Source: Terfezia claveryi (Eukaryota > Ascomycota > Pezizomycetes > Pezizales > Pezizaceae). Taken from it: DNA of 64,000 nucleotides. Where the stretch lies: contig WHUX01000147.1 in NCBI GenBank assembly GCA_015179025.1, positions 62,001-126,000 on the forward strand. The letters run 5' to 3'. The position numbers and the translations under genes are program-made. Below are positions 10,850-22,670 of the stretch, one piece after another (position 1 is the stretch's first letter; every line of letters starts with the position of its first letter). The notes below the pieces were generated by a model. The model was not told the DNA's origin and ran no database searches. It was given only the letters and a program-made list of their open reading frames with translations.

Positions 10850-13800
10850 AGTAACACTAGTGGAATAGGGTGACCAGGTCAGGGGCATTTTTCAGATCCT
10901 CTGCTAGTTGCCAGGTGGTCTCCTTGTTCCCTAACTATTTAACCTTGTACTGAACTCGTCCTTAGCGCTTCCTAGAGTCCTGTACCTCCTCAACCTCCCA
11001 CTCCTCTTCACCTGCAATCACCACGGAAGGAGGTGGGGGGTGCTTTTGCTTTGGAAGGGGATCGTCGGCAGCTAGCTCGATCTCTAAGACATAAATGACC
11101 GGATAGCGCTTGATCTCCCTGGGAAACCTCAGTCAGTAAGTATGAGTGCCCACAGCTGCTAACACCTCGTAGGGACCTAGAAACTTGTGATCCAGCTTAT
11201 GAGAGGGCCGTTCTGTCCAGAAGTGTCTATTAGAAAGCCATACCTAATCTCCAGGCTGGTACCTTGAGGCTGGCAACTGTAATCCGTTGGTATATTCTAC
11301 TTGCCTGGCCTGGGCATATCCTAGCTCAGCCTTTAAGGTACAGTGGAGTTCAGCGATTCCAGCTGCCAATTTCTTAGCTAGGGGATGGGCTTTCTACAGA
11401 GGTGCTAAGGTATCTATGAATCAGGGGTGCTAACCATAATTGGCCAGGAAGGGAAAGGTTTTCAAGGACTCCGAGAACTGGTTGTTGGTGGTGAATTCGC
11501 AGGTTACCAGCAACGAAACCCAGTTGTCCTGCTGGTAATTAATGAAAGCCCTCAGATACTGCTCCATAATGGCATTCATTCTCTCCGATTGGCTGTCCAT
11601 CTAGGGGTGGTAAGCTGTTGACAGATGAACTTTGATCCCCAGAAGTTCGTAGAAGGCTTGCCAGAATTCTGAGGTAAACTGGGGCCCATGGTCAGACACG
11701 ATCGATTTAGGGAGGCCATAGTACCAGAATACATTATTGAGGTAGAGGTTGGCCAACTCCAGAGCGGAGCAGGTATCCCAGCAAGGTATAACATACCTCA
11801 TCTTCATCAACCGGTCTACTACCATTAGGATGGCATTGAACCCTACATCTTCTAGCAATCCCGTAACGTAGTCTATAGTCAGGTGCAGCCAAGGCCGATC
11901 CGGGATGTCTAGAGGTTTTAGAGTCCCATATGGGGCGTGGCAGATAGGCTTAGCACGTTTACAAACATGGCAGTTCCATATGTACTATTCCATATCCTTC
12001 CACTATTTAATCAATGTGTATTCCCTAGCTAGCAGCTCTAACATTTTAGCCACTCTAGGGTGACCTGCAACCAGGCTGTTGTTGTGTTCCTTGATCAATC
12101 GCAGGTACAGCTCTCCTTTCGGTACATAGAGCCATTCGAGGTGATAAAGGATGCCTTCCTGAATAATACATTTGGCCAAAGAAATCTTGGGGTGGCAGCG
12201 CTGGCCAGAATCCACTGTGGTGATGATGTCTTTGGCCAGGGGGTCTTCTTCGTAAGCCTGTTTCACCAGCTATTGGAGGTCGACTTCCACTTCAGCAAGG
12301 GTATTGGCTGCCAGATCAAGGTTTTCGGGCTTCATTGCCACCTGATTCTAGTATTTTAGCCTTTCATCCCCCCTTTAGGGAGGTCTTCTGATCTCTTAGT
12401 CAAAGCATCCGGTTTCCTACCAGCCTTTCCTGGCCGGTATTTGATCTTAAAGTTGAACCGGGAGAGGAACTCCGACCACCTAGCCTGCCGCCGATTAAGC
12501 AGCTTACTGGTAGTAAAATACTAAAGGTTCTCATGATCAGACAGTACCTCAATAATTCCCTTGGCTGACTCCAGGTGTAGCCTCCACTCCTCGAATGCTC
12601 GCACAATGGCTATTAACTCTTTATCATAGATTTCATAATTACACTCCGCTGGGAGTGCTTTTTTGAGAAGTATACCACTAGGTGGAGGGTACCATTATCA
12701 TCATTTTAAGACAGTATTCCAGTGGAGATGTAGTCGGAGGCATCAGTTTCAACAATGCATTCTCAATCGGGATCAAAGTAGGCTAGGATTAGAGCTGAAC
12801 AGAAGGCTTTCTTGAAGTCCTCGAAAGCGGCTTGGGCTGCTAGATTCCACTGAAAAGCCTTCTTCAGTGTTCCAGCCTCCATCTTGGTCTTGGTCAGGGC
12901 TGTTAGAGGTGCCATAATTTTCGAATAACCCAGAATAAACCGGCGATAGAAATTAGTAAAATCCAGGAAGGCTTGTACGTCCTTCAGATTGGTGAGGATT
13001 TGTCATTCCTGGATTGCCGCAACCTTGGCAAGGTCCATTTTAATGCCTTCCGTAGTTATGATCAAGCACAAGTACTTCACCTTTTGGATATGGAATTCGC
13101 ATTTTTCGGGCTTGAGGTATAACCCAGCTTGTTACAGCTTCTCTAATACTTGTCGGACATAGATCCTGTGTTCTGCAAGCGAATCAGAATATATGAAGAT
13201 GTCGTCCAGATAAGCTGTACAGAATACATCCAGAAAGTCCTGCAAGGTGTCATTAATAAAGTACTGGAAGGAGGCCGGTACGTTGGTTAGACAAAAGGGC
13301 ATCACATTGTACTCGAAGTGGCTATATCGTGTCCGGAAGGCAGTTTTCCACTCCTCCCCTTCGCCAATTCGTACCAAGTTATAGGCCCCTTTCAGGTCCA
13401 ATTTGGTAAACCATTTAGCCTTTGACAACCTGGCCAACGTCTTCTGGATCAGGGGCAAGGGGTATCTATTTTTTACTATTATCTCATTCAAACTATAGTA
13501 GTCTATGCATAACAGAAGGGAACCATCTGATTTCTTCACGAATAGTACAGGGGCTCCAGCTGGGGAAGAGCTATGCCGAATGAAGCTCTTATTGAGGTTT
13601 TCCTCCAGGTACTTCTTCAGGGCCTCTAATTCCAGCTGGGACATTCCATAGAGCAGGCTATACAGTGGGGTCTTTTCTTCCACTAGGGGGATTGTGTAGT
13701 CATATGGTCAGTGTGGTGCCAACTTCTCCACAGCTTTTTCTGAGAACAAATTAATGAACTTGTAGTATTCCTCTGGGACCATAGACTTCTAGTCCTCCCT

Positions 13801-14574
13801 GAACCTCGTCTTGTTGATTGCCAGGTTCACCTCATATATGGAAAGAGTATATGCCTTTAGCTTGTGCCTCCTAGTGAGGTAAGTGAAAGCCCCTACGTCA
13901 ATAAAGCTAACATTCACAGGTTTTAGGGGAGCAGGGGATATCGGGGAAACAGGGGGAACAGGAACAGGTGGGTTGTTAACATTGATGTGTACGGTCTAGT
14001 GTACTACCTGTATGGGATCCTCTACCAGGGGTGGTAGTATGCATAATCCCTTAATGGTAGTCCGTGGGGCACCACAGTGCCTCTTATAATACCCACTATT
14101 AAAATTTAAGGTGTAAGAGCCAAAGTTGATAGAGACATCATGTATCCGGAGCCATGGGATCCCCAGAACAATTGGGTATTTGAGCTTGGTCACAAATATG
14201 GGGAGACTCTCTAAGTGGTCTCCAATGGCACTGGGTAGGCAGGCAAGGTCGGTGATAGCCCCAGAAGAGATGGGGCGGCCATCGATAACGTCGAGAAGGT
14301 GGGGGGTATTGAGTTTCGAGGTTGGTATAGAGTTTTTACTGACGAAGGTCTGGTCAATGAATGCTATTCCTAAAGTACTACAATCTATGAGAGCTGATGT
14401 AACCACTGTTTTATCATTGAACTTGACAGTTATCAGTACTATAAAATGCTCGCCAAACAAGCGAGATTCATCACCAGACATAGATGCAGGAACAGAAAAA
14501 GATGACAAAAACAAATGACCCAAGATAGGTCCCTTGCTAGTGTCAGTAACTAGGCAAGGGACAGGGCTTTTCCC
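10850..14574 (-). pseudogene. GypA-2 pol (protease-RT-RNase H-integrase-chromodomain), inactivated
   Basis: Minus-strand pol remnant. The protease-like region (about 14520-14000) has ALIDCS where the intact family has LIDCGAS. Reverse transcriptase (about 13690-13130) keeps AYLDDIFIYSD. RNase H (about 12730-12400), the integrase zinc region (HPRVAKMLELL near 12050), the integrase core (VSDHGPQFTSEFW near 11690) and the chromodomain (about 11000-10870) are separated by stops. Frame starts at the slippery heptamer of the gag/pol junction. Most stops are TAG or TAA replacing Trp or Gln codons. Confidence 0.9.
14529..14574 (-). promoter_or_regulatory. GypA-2 gag/pol -1 frameshift signal (putative)
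   Basis: On the minus strand GGGAAAA (14568-14574) is followed after 5 nt by a hairpin (14529-14562) with 13-bp arms GTCCCTTGCCTAGT / ACTAGCAAGGGAC and one bulged C. The hairpin includes the gag TAG stop. The layout matches the three other copies. Confidence 0.7.
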
Positions 14575-15734
14575 GACTTGTCTACCTCTTCAATCCGAAG
14601 TACTAAAGTGTCGGCCGGGGAAATGGCGTGGATGGCCAGGGAGCGAGCTTTCCAGAGAGGATAGGCTGCAATAAAATAGTCCGCCTTTCCACAAACAATA
14701 CACAGGCCTTTATCCCTGCGCCTGTCCCGTTCTTCCTGCATCAATCGAGGCCTTCCCGAGAATAAATCCATAGGGGCAGGACCTCTTGGCACCAGTGAGG
14801 GGTGTGCTGGCTTGTTGTTCATGGAAGATTGGGCTGGCTTGGTGTTCAGCTGCTGCTGCTGTTGTTGAGCTGGGTGGGTGGTCAGTCTGAAGGCCGGTCA
14901 GTGGCATAACCTAGCCATTAGTTGCTCCACCATAGAGGCCTGGTCAATCAACTCCTTGAGAGTATCAATCGTGGGAAGGGTAACCATGGCCTGTTGGAGC
15001 TCATCGCTGAGCCCCTCCTGGAATTGCTCGAACTTAGCCTGGTTGTTCCATTGGACCTCCACCGCCAGTCTCGAGAATTCTGCCATATAAGTGGACAGAT
15101 CAGTGTTTTTCTGTCTGAGGGCTCAGAGAGCCCTACTGGCAGTGCCAACAGCATCGGGGTCCCCGAATGCCCTATCCAGGATTGTGAAAAGGGCCGAGAT
15201 ATCATTGAGCTTGATCCCGATTTCAAGGATGTATGGTTGGATCTGGTTACAAGCTTTCCCCTCCAGCAAGGCGAAAACGTTTGCTAGTTGATATTGTTCC
15301 AATGGGAACCTGGCAGAGTCCCTGTCTAGCTTGAGGTTGACTGCATTCTTCCAGGCTCATAGACAAACCCGGTCCCTATTAAACTTGGGGGGAGTCAGAA
15401 TGCTTTCAGTCTTGTTACTACTAGCTGCTATTGGTATTGCAAGGTTCCCTAGTATGTGGCTGAGATTTTGGACCGTAGTCTATTCATTGGCCAGGGCAAG
15501 GTTCACATGGTCAAGATCCGTCTGGAGGACCGTGATCTCTTCATCGGCGGATCTCAGCTTTCATTCAGCCATGGCCAGGCTGTTGCCAAGTTTAGCCCTG
15601 ATAGTATCCATGGCCTCGAAGATGTCGATGATTTCTTGACGATAGGCATTCAATTCATTCGGGCTTGAGGGTATAGGGGAGTTTCTCCAGGTCTGGAACC
15701 TAACGGCAGGTGGTAGGAGAGCTGCTCCTGACAT
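14550..15734 (-). pseudogene. GypA-2 gag, inactivated
   Basis: A gag-like capsid protein starting MSGAAL at 15734, as in GypA-4, and ending TAG at 14550-14552. The C-terminal zinc knuckle is CIVCGKADYFIAAYPL, in which the His and last Cys of CX2CX4HX4C are both changed to Tyr (C-to-T or G-to-A changes). Internal stops and frame breaks are present. Confidence 0.88.
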
Positions 15735-15770
15735 GACTATGTAGCAGTTGGTCCAAAAGATCCAATGTAG

Positions 15771-16352
15771 TGTAATATGGGCTCCAGGGGACAAGGTGAC
15801 CAAGGGGTACGCCGGGGCAGTGGCAAGGGGGAATCACATACATAGGAGCGCTACGTGTGTGATCTAGAGAAAGGATAGGGGCAAGGCAAGGGCAGGGCTA
15901 GGGTAACACTGATGTAGGAATGCTACGTGTGTGACTAGGAAAACTAGGTTTATCACGAACACCTGTCACAGATGTCAAAGACGATGTCAGGAGAGGCAGG
16001 ATATTCAGAAGGCAAGAGGCAAGGACAAGAGACACGCGAAAGTGGTTGCCACATGTGTCAAAGAGAGGTAGCTGTGCTGCAGAGTTATTTGTACGAGACA
16101 AGGATGTGCACAAGGGGAGTGCACAAGCACTGGGAGAAGCAAGGTCCTGTATTAGGTATACAAGATGTTGGATGGGGATCCAACGTGAGTGCGAGAACGA
16201 GAAGATATATATACATGGTGGCCCAAGGCCGATAATAGAATAAGGTTCCAAAATAGGGAATCCTCGACAGTCCTGCCGAAAGTGGCACGACTCTACCTGG
16301 TACTAGGCAACATTAATAACAATAACAACGGTAAAGAGATATGGTTGTTACA
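15771..16352 (-). repeat. GypA-2 5' LTR
   Basis: 582 bp, TGTAATATGG...GTTACA. It matches the 10103-10692 LTR. Its right edge abuts the GGAGA target duplication. Confidence 0.9.
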
Positions 16353-16990
16353 GGAGATATAAGAGCTAGTAAAATATAAGTATTGCTGAAAGACATTATA
16401 GGGCTATCAAAGAGCTAGAAAATTCTTAGTAAGGCATAGGATACACTTAGAGATAGAAAGTTGGGAAGGAATATATAGGGTTCCATAAGGGACAAATGGG
16501 AGATATGAAAGGCAGTAAAATATAAGTGTCTCTAAAAAATACTATAGTACTATCAGGGAGCCAAAGATTTCTTGGTGAGGTGTAGGATACCCTCAGAGAC
16601 AGGAAGTCGGAAAGGTATATATAGGGTACTTTAGGAAACAAATAGGAAATACAGGAGGCAGTAAAATATAAGTATCTTTAGGAGATACTATAGGACTATC
16701 AGGGAGCTAGAAAATTCTTAGTAGGGTATAGAATACTCTCAGAGATAAGAGGTCAGGAAGGGACATATAGGATACCTTGGAAGACAGATAGCAGATATAG
16801 AAGATAGTAAAATATAATTGTCTCTAGGAGATACTATAGTATCATTAGGAAGCTAGAAAATTCTTATCAAGCTACAAGATACTCTAAGAGACAGGAAGTC
16901 AGAAAAGTATATATAGAATACTTTAGGAACTAAGAAGTTGAATAAGTACATACAGGATTCCCTATAAAATAGGTAAGAAATCAGAATTTT
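16353..16990. repeat. ~147-bp tandem satellite
   Basis: About four imperfect units recur at roughly 147-bp spacing. The phrase CAGTAAAATATAAGT recurs near 16512, 16660 and 16805, each followed by ATACTATAG, AGAAAATTCTTA and AGACAGGAAGTC-like blocks. Minus-strand ORFs here are translations of the repeat. Confidence 0.8.
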
Positions 16991-17179
16991 ACTAAGAGGT
17001 TATAAAAGATAAGAATAATATATGTATCTTTAAGAGACACTACTTAGTATCTGGATACTACTTTTTTCTTCCTCATTAGTTGATAATAGTATTAAGAGTA
17101 TATTAGTAGTATAGCTAAAGCTAGTAGTACTAGAAGCATATAAAAAATATAGCTAAAGTTAGTAACTTTTAAGCTTATA
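16991..17179. other. AT-rich transition, no gene
   Basis: AT-rich sequence between two repeat arrays. TAGTA-rich with no coding signal. Confidence 0.5.
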
Positions 17180-18990
17180 AATAGTATAGTTAAAAGTAAT
17201 AGTGTAAAATAACTAAAAAATCTAAGAGTAAGGAACTTGAGAATTAGAGTATAGAAAATTTAAAAGAGAATAACTTGAAATATAAAGAGTAAATAATTTA
17301 AGAATTAAATAGTAAATAACTAGAGAATTACTTATCTATTATTTTATATTACTATTAAAATTTATTTATTATTTGTTTTAGTATATAGACCTAAAAAGTA
17401 TTACTTTAAGTAACTCTTAATAAAAGTAGCACTAAAAATTATTACCTTAAATAACTTTTAATAAAGAATATAAAAGACTTTAGCCTTATCTTATTCTTCT
17501 TACTAATATAATTATAGTAGCTTTAGTTAGGTAATTGCAAAATTAAATTTAAATATAATAAGATAAAAGTAAGGGCTTTTTATACTTTATAAGTAAAGAA
17601 TAGTTTAATTAAGAAAAGAAAGTAAAAAAGAATATAAAAGTACAATTTAAAAGTAAATAATCTAAAAATTAAAAAGTAAATAATCTAAGAATTAGAGAGC
17701 AAATAATATAAGAATTTAAGAATTTAATAGTAAATAACCTAACAATTAAAGAATCAAAAAGGAAATAATTTAAAAATTTAAAAGGAAATAACTTAAAAAT
17801 CAAAAAGTAAATAACCTAAGAATTTGAGAGTAAATAATTTGAGAATTTTAAGAATTTAAGTATAAATAACTTAAGAATGTAAATACAAATAATTTAAGAA
17901 TTTTAGAGTAAATAATCTAAGGATTAGAAAGTGAATAACTAAAAAATCTTAAAGTAAATAACTTAATAATTTAAGAGCAAATAATCTAAAAATTTAAAAG
18001 TAAATAATCTAAAAATATATAAATCAGAAAGTAAATAAGTAGATAATTAAATAGCAAATAACTAGAAAATCTAAAAGTAAATAACTAGTAAATTCAAAAG
18101 TAAATAACCTAAAAATTTAAGAGCAAATAACCTAAGAATTAGAGAATTAGAGAGCAAATAAATCTTAGAATTAAAGAGTAAATAATCTGAAAATCTAAAA
18201 GTAAATAACTTAAGAATCTAAGAGCAAATAACCTAAGAATCTAAAAGCAAATAATTAGAGAATCTAAAAATTAAAATATATCTAATATAATAATTTAAGA
18301 ACAAATAACTTAAAAATTTCAAAGTAATGAACTAGAAAATTAGAAAGTAAATAACTAAAAAATTTGAAAGTAAATAACCTCAGAATTAGAGAATTAAAGT
18401 GTATATATTTTAAAAATCTAAGAGTAAATAACTTAAAAATTAGAGAGTAAATAACTTGAGAGTCTAAAAGTAAATAACTTCAGAATCAGAAAATTAAAAT
18501 ATAAATAACTTAAAAATCCAAATATAAATAATCTAAGAATCTCAAAATAAATAACTAGAGAATTAAAAAGAGAATAACTAGAGAATCTAAGTTTAAATAA
18601 CATAAAAATCTCAAAGTCAATTACTAGAGAATCATAGAGTAAATACTTAAAGAATCTAAGTTCAAATAATTTAAAAATTTTAGAATAAATTACTTGAAAT
18701 TTAGAGAGTGAATAACCTAAGAATTAAAGTATAAATAATGTAAAAATTTAAGTACAAATAACCTAAGAATATAAGTCTAAATAACTAGAGATATGTAGTA
18801 AAATAGCTATAAATATATAGATTAGTAGGGTAGAATTAGAAGTAGTAGTATTAGATAACTAGAAAATCTAAGAGTAAGTAACCTAAGAATTAGAGTATGA
18901 ATAACTAGAGAATCAGAGACAAAATAATCTAAAAATTAGAGAGTAAATAATCTAAGAATTTAATAATAAATAACTAGAGAATTACTTATT
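17180..18990. repeat. Long AT-rich array, ~22-24-bp units
   Basis: About 1.8 kb of degenerate tandem units containing AGTAAATAA followed by CTAAGAAT or CTAGAGAAT, repeated dozens of times. It is interrupted near 17330-17640 by AT-rich non-repeat sequence. It is very poor in G and C and has no reading frame. Confidence 0.85.
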
Positions 18991-19586
18991 TATTATTTAA
19001 TATTACTATTAAAGTCCATTTATTATTATAATAGATACTATACAATGTACTAAACTAGTATCAAACTATTATTAAACTAGTAGAGAGCTTAAATAAGTAT
19101 TTATTTTAGTTAGTAAATACTATAAGTAGTAAAAGATACTATAAGTAGTAAAGGGAAAGATATTATAAATAGTGAAGAGTAATATAAGTAATGAAGAGTA
19201 CTATAAGTAGTATAGAGAAAGGTACTATAAGTAGTGAGTAGTAAAGAATACTAGCAATATACTACTATATATATATATTAGATATATTAGGTACTGGCTA
19301 TGAAAAGCATACTACTATATATAGTATACTTATATATATACTTACTATACTAATATAATATTAGTCTTATAATATATACATATTAAGCTCTATACTATAG
19401 TGCTATAGAAGTGTTTGTAAATAATATATATATTTGGTTATATTAGTTAGAAAAGTTTAGTATAGTCTAGATGGGTTTAGTATTGCTTTAGTGCTGTCAG
19501 ATATAATAGAAGTCTGTATAATATCGATTTCAAATATTATTTGCTACTCAGTATTGATTTCAAATGTTATCTCCTTCTATTATAGG
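18991..19586. repeat. AT-rich tract with CTATAAGTAGT short repeats
   Basis: Repeats of ACTATAAGTAGTRAAG lie around 19125-19240, followed by TATATA-rich sequence. No gene is seen. Confidence 0.6.
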
Positions 19587-19588
19587 TA

Positions 19589-19631
19589 CCCTTGCAAGCC
19601 TAGTAGTGCACAGCCACTGTCTAGTGCACAC
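19589..19631 (+). repeat. Left TIR of Tigger-like element
   Basis: Starts CCCTTGCAAGCC after TA (19587-19588). It contains two GTGCAC motifs. Confidence 0.9.
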
Positions 19632-19958
19632 ACCTGAAACACCTCTTACAGGCCCCCCCTGCAATATAAATACATGATACACCTAACTATTGGGGCGACA
19701 ACCTAACTCTAGCTATATGTACAACTATGGAAACAAATACGCTCTACAATATGGTTACCCTCACACTTCACCTAAATGAACACAAGCCTCAATACCCTGC
19801 CCTTCTAATATATACTCCCCAAAATACCTAATGAACCCCTCCTTATCCTTCCATCCTCCACTACATACCAAATACCATACTAATATACCCCTAGCTCTTA
19901 GAGCATCTCAACTATGCATCTAGTTGCTCATGTTAGATGAATATATAAGGGAATGGCT

Positions 19959-22078
19959 TCATAATGAGTAAAATGCAGGCTGATACGTAGGGGCACTAAC
20001 CTCTGCAAAATAACCAATATCAAGGTTTCGCATAGAATCCACTAAATCCTCCCTATCTATCTCTTCCTCAACCTCCGCGTTAACCCCTACTTCAAACCTC
20101 ACTTCCGCCCTATCTGACCTGTCCTCTAAGTCATTCTCAACCACTATAGAGAGATCACTACCTTCAATACCCCCTCCTTTAGGCTTAAGCGGTCGTTTGG
20201 GTCGAGGAGGATAAGTAGGCTTTCTCCCAATCCTTTTTGACCCCTTTGTGGTAGTCTTTACAATAGCCCATGCTTTGTCAATCTCTATACATTCCGCTTG
20301 CTATGCTGGTATCTCAACCTCCTAATACCGCTGAAGATCCGCGTTCCACTGCTTATTAACAGCATCTCTAATAGCCTTTTTTTCCTCCGCAATCCTCTTC
20401 TTTTCAATTGCTGCCTGCTGCCTCCTAGCCTTGGCTGCTGCTGCTTCTTCATTCTTCTTAAGCTCATCATTAATATACTTGTGAGTTAGAACACGAGCTT
20501 CACCAACATACTTTATGCTTTTCTTCTTCTTCCGCACTTTCCTATCCCTCAGCTTTTTAAGGGTATGTGTACGAGGAGCAATATCCCGATATTTAGTAAC
20601 CTTTTCCATTGCAAGATCAATATAGTCATGAATGAGAGTCTTTTGAATAGGCTTAAGATTATCACGAATCATATGTTCAACCTCTCGGAGAGCTGGTGCA
20701 GTAGTGCAGGGGTATCTAAAACAGCACTAGTAGCACTAGCAGCTGAGACACTGGCACGTGGGGGCGTTGGTGGGGAATGAAACACGCAATTGATAGGCCA
20801 GCAACGGGCTGCCTTCCATGCACTATAGATGATCTCTTTCATAAATACCTGCTCTCGTGTTTGCTGAAGAATATCAAGGAACTCAACCTTTGATATACCT
20901 AATAGAGGATTGTTACGCAGCCATATACTGAGGTTGCGTTCATAAGTTATTTGCAGGAGAGAAAAGCAACCTACATCAAAAGGTTGAAGAAGATGCATAG
21001 ACTAGGAAGGAAGACAAATTAGGTGGATATTGTAGTTGAGAGCGTATTTGACTACTCGCTATGCAACATGAGAGGAATGGCCATCTACAATAAGACATCG
21101 TAGATCTCCTCTGTCCCTCCGAGTATATGGCTCAAAATGCTACTTTAAATATTCCAACCCAAGCTCATCATCCATATATCCACTGGGTGAGACTGCAAAT
21201 GTTGCTTCATGTTCCACCCTTCCCTCCCGATAATATGATTCCCAGTAAGTCTTCCCCTGCCATACAATGAATGGAGGAATAACTACCCCCCCTGCACTGA
21301 CTGTCTCCAAAACACTGCAAAACTCATGAGACCCATCTGTCATAGCAGTACTTCTGCGCCCTACTCGTACAATTGCCATAATTCTCCTACTATTTCTTCC
21401 CATAGTTATTCCCTTCTCATCACAATTCCAAATATCTTCCTGAGCTATCCTCTTCCGCTGTACCAGGTTTACAAGCTTGTGGAGAAAATCAGCCTGTAAC
21501 TCTATATCATTAGTTGCCACAGCTCTTGCTTTCTCCTGGTATTGAATATAGACTTTTTTGAATCCTGGGTTGCATTCAAGAAATCTATCTACCTAGTGGA
21601 TGCCAACAACATGTATAAGGGAGGCGGAGGTAGAGGCGAAGGCGGAGGCGGAGGTGGAGGCGGAGGTGCTAGTGGTAGTGGGTATTGCACCTTGTCATTG
21701 TATACGCTGGTTTCTCTGGTCGCGAGGCTTGACGGCAGGTTGTTAAGGACCCACAATACCCCCCCCTTTACCTTGTTGGGGTATTTGCCTTTCATTAACA
21801 ATCTCTTGCACAATCTGCCACAAAAGGTTGGGATTCAGAGGAAATCCTGCATCCACCATGACTCCAGCATAGTCTGCAATTGCCTTCTCTTCACCAGGAG
21901 AGAACAGCTGCTCATTCTGGTGAGCTATAGACCTATTTTGGTGGATCCCCAGCACTCTCCAACATAATGTGGTGCACTCTACACCATAGAGGTCTGCAAT
22001 ATGTATGGTAGGTACATCTGGCTCTCGTAGAGCATGCTTGACTGCATCTCGCAGCTGTTGTTCTGTATACTTTGGCAT
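19959..22078 (-). pseudogene. Tigger/pogo transposase (DDE superfamily), decayed
   Basis: The N-terminus (MPKYTEQQLRDAVKHAL from 22078) is a psq-type helix-turn-helix followed by a CENP-B-like DNA-binding region (FSPGEEKAIADYA). The DDE catalytic region shows WNCDEKGITMG (21440s), LIVDGHSSHVA (about 21095) and LQPFDVGCFSLLQ (about 20980), giving the three acidic residues. A basic coiled-coil tail (KRIAEEKKAIRD) and an acidic C-terminus end at 19959. In-frame TAG codons lie near 21590, 21138, 21065 and 21000, and a break falls near 21740, so it is non-functional. An in-frame Ser/Ala/Thr repeat separates the DNA-binding and catalytic parts. Confidence 0.9.
21617..21690. repeat. GGCGGAGGT-type repeat inside the Tigger transposase
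   Basis: A hexamer-like GGCGGA/GGTGGA tract. In the transposase frame (minus) it encodes alternating Ser, Ala and Thr, so the period keeps the frame. Poly-Gly or poly-Pro ORFs in other frames are artefacts. Confidence 0.8.
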
Positions 22079-22220
22079 TTCTATATGGGGGGCACCTTGG
22101 TGGTGTTGCCCTGGCTTCTGTGATTCGACTGATATAGGCTGGGTACCATTCTGTTTGTTAGGGGGTGTACTGCAGCTAGGGAAATGCTGAGGAGGCAGCT
22201 GCAGATGTATGTCTTAGACA

Positions 22221-22263
22221 GTGTGCACTAGACGGTGACTGTGCACTACTAGGCTTGCAAGGG
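22221..22263 (-). repeat. Right TIR of Tigger-like element
   Basis: Inverted copy of the left TIR ending CTTGCAAGGG, followed by TA (22264-22265). Confidence 0.9.
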
Positions 22264-22265
22264 TA

Positions 22266-22670
22266 CCTCTCTTATATCAGAATCCTACATTAGCATATAT
22301 TTAGTATATATATTTTAGCTTTAAAGCATGCTGTATAACTCGCACCCTATTATGCGAGGTACCAAATTCATTGCCCCCTAACTGTAACAGCACATCAAGC
22401 CAGATATGTATTTCATTAAATAAGTCATCATGCAACTACTGCCGACATGTTTTCTTGAATATTTATTCCGGGAGTTATGATTCTGTAAGCTTCACAGACA
22501 ATACCATAGTATTTGTAATATCTTGATCTTAACAAATGTAACCAGTCGTACAACAGTCAGACTTCGTGAGGTTGATAGGGCAATGTTCTTCAGCACAAAG
22601 ATATGAGTATTAAAAAAATATATAACTTCAGCCCAAAGAACTTATATCTGCACGACAATCGGGACACGCC
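22266..22670. other. Non-coding flank between Tigger and the secreted-protein gene
   Basis: No gene or repeat was recognised. It would hold the 3' untranslated region of the minus-strand gene ending at 22671. Confidence 0.4.

Larger units (their letters stand above)
10103..16352 (-). mobile_element. GypA-2: complete Ty3/gypsy LTR retrotransposon, decayed
   Basis: The element has two LTRs (10103-10692 and 15771-16352), gag and pol on the minus strand, and a 5-bp target duplication GGAGA (10098-10102 and 16353-16357). LTR ends are TGTAA and TTACA. Its internal part aligns with GypA-4 throughout, but pol has many stops, so it is not autonomous. Confidence 0.93.
19589..22263 (-). mobile_element. 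pogo/Tigger-like DNA transposon with TIRs
   Basis: Nearly perfect ~43-bp terminal inverted repeats (19589-19631 and 22221-22263; two mismatches by eye) begin CCCTTGCAAGCCTAGTAG and are flanked on both sides by TA, the Tc1/mariner-type target duplication. Between them lies one minus-strand transposase gene. Total length is 2675 bp, typical for a fungal pogo-type element. Confidence 0.93.

Noticed and set aside
21542..21967. Plus-strand ORF with a poly-Gly stretch
   Set aside because: Antisense to the Tigger transposase; the Gly run comes from the GGCGGA repeat.
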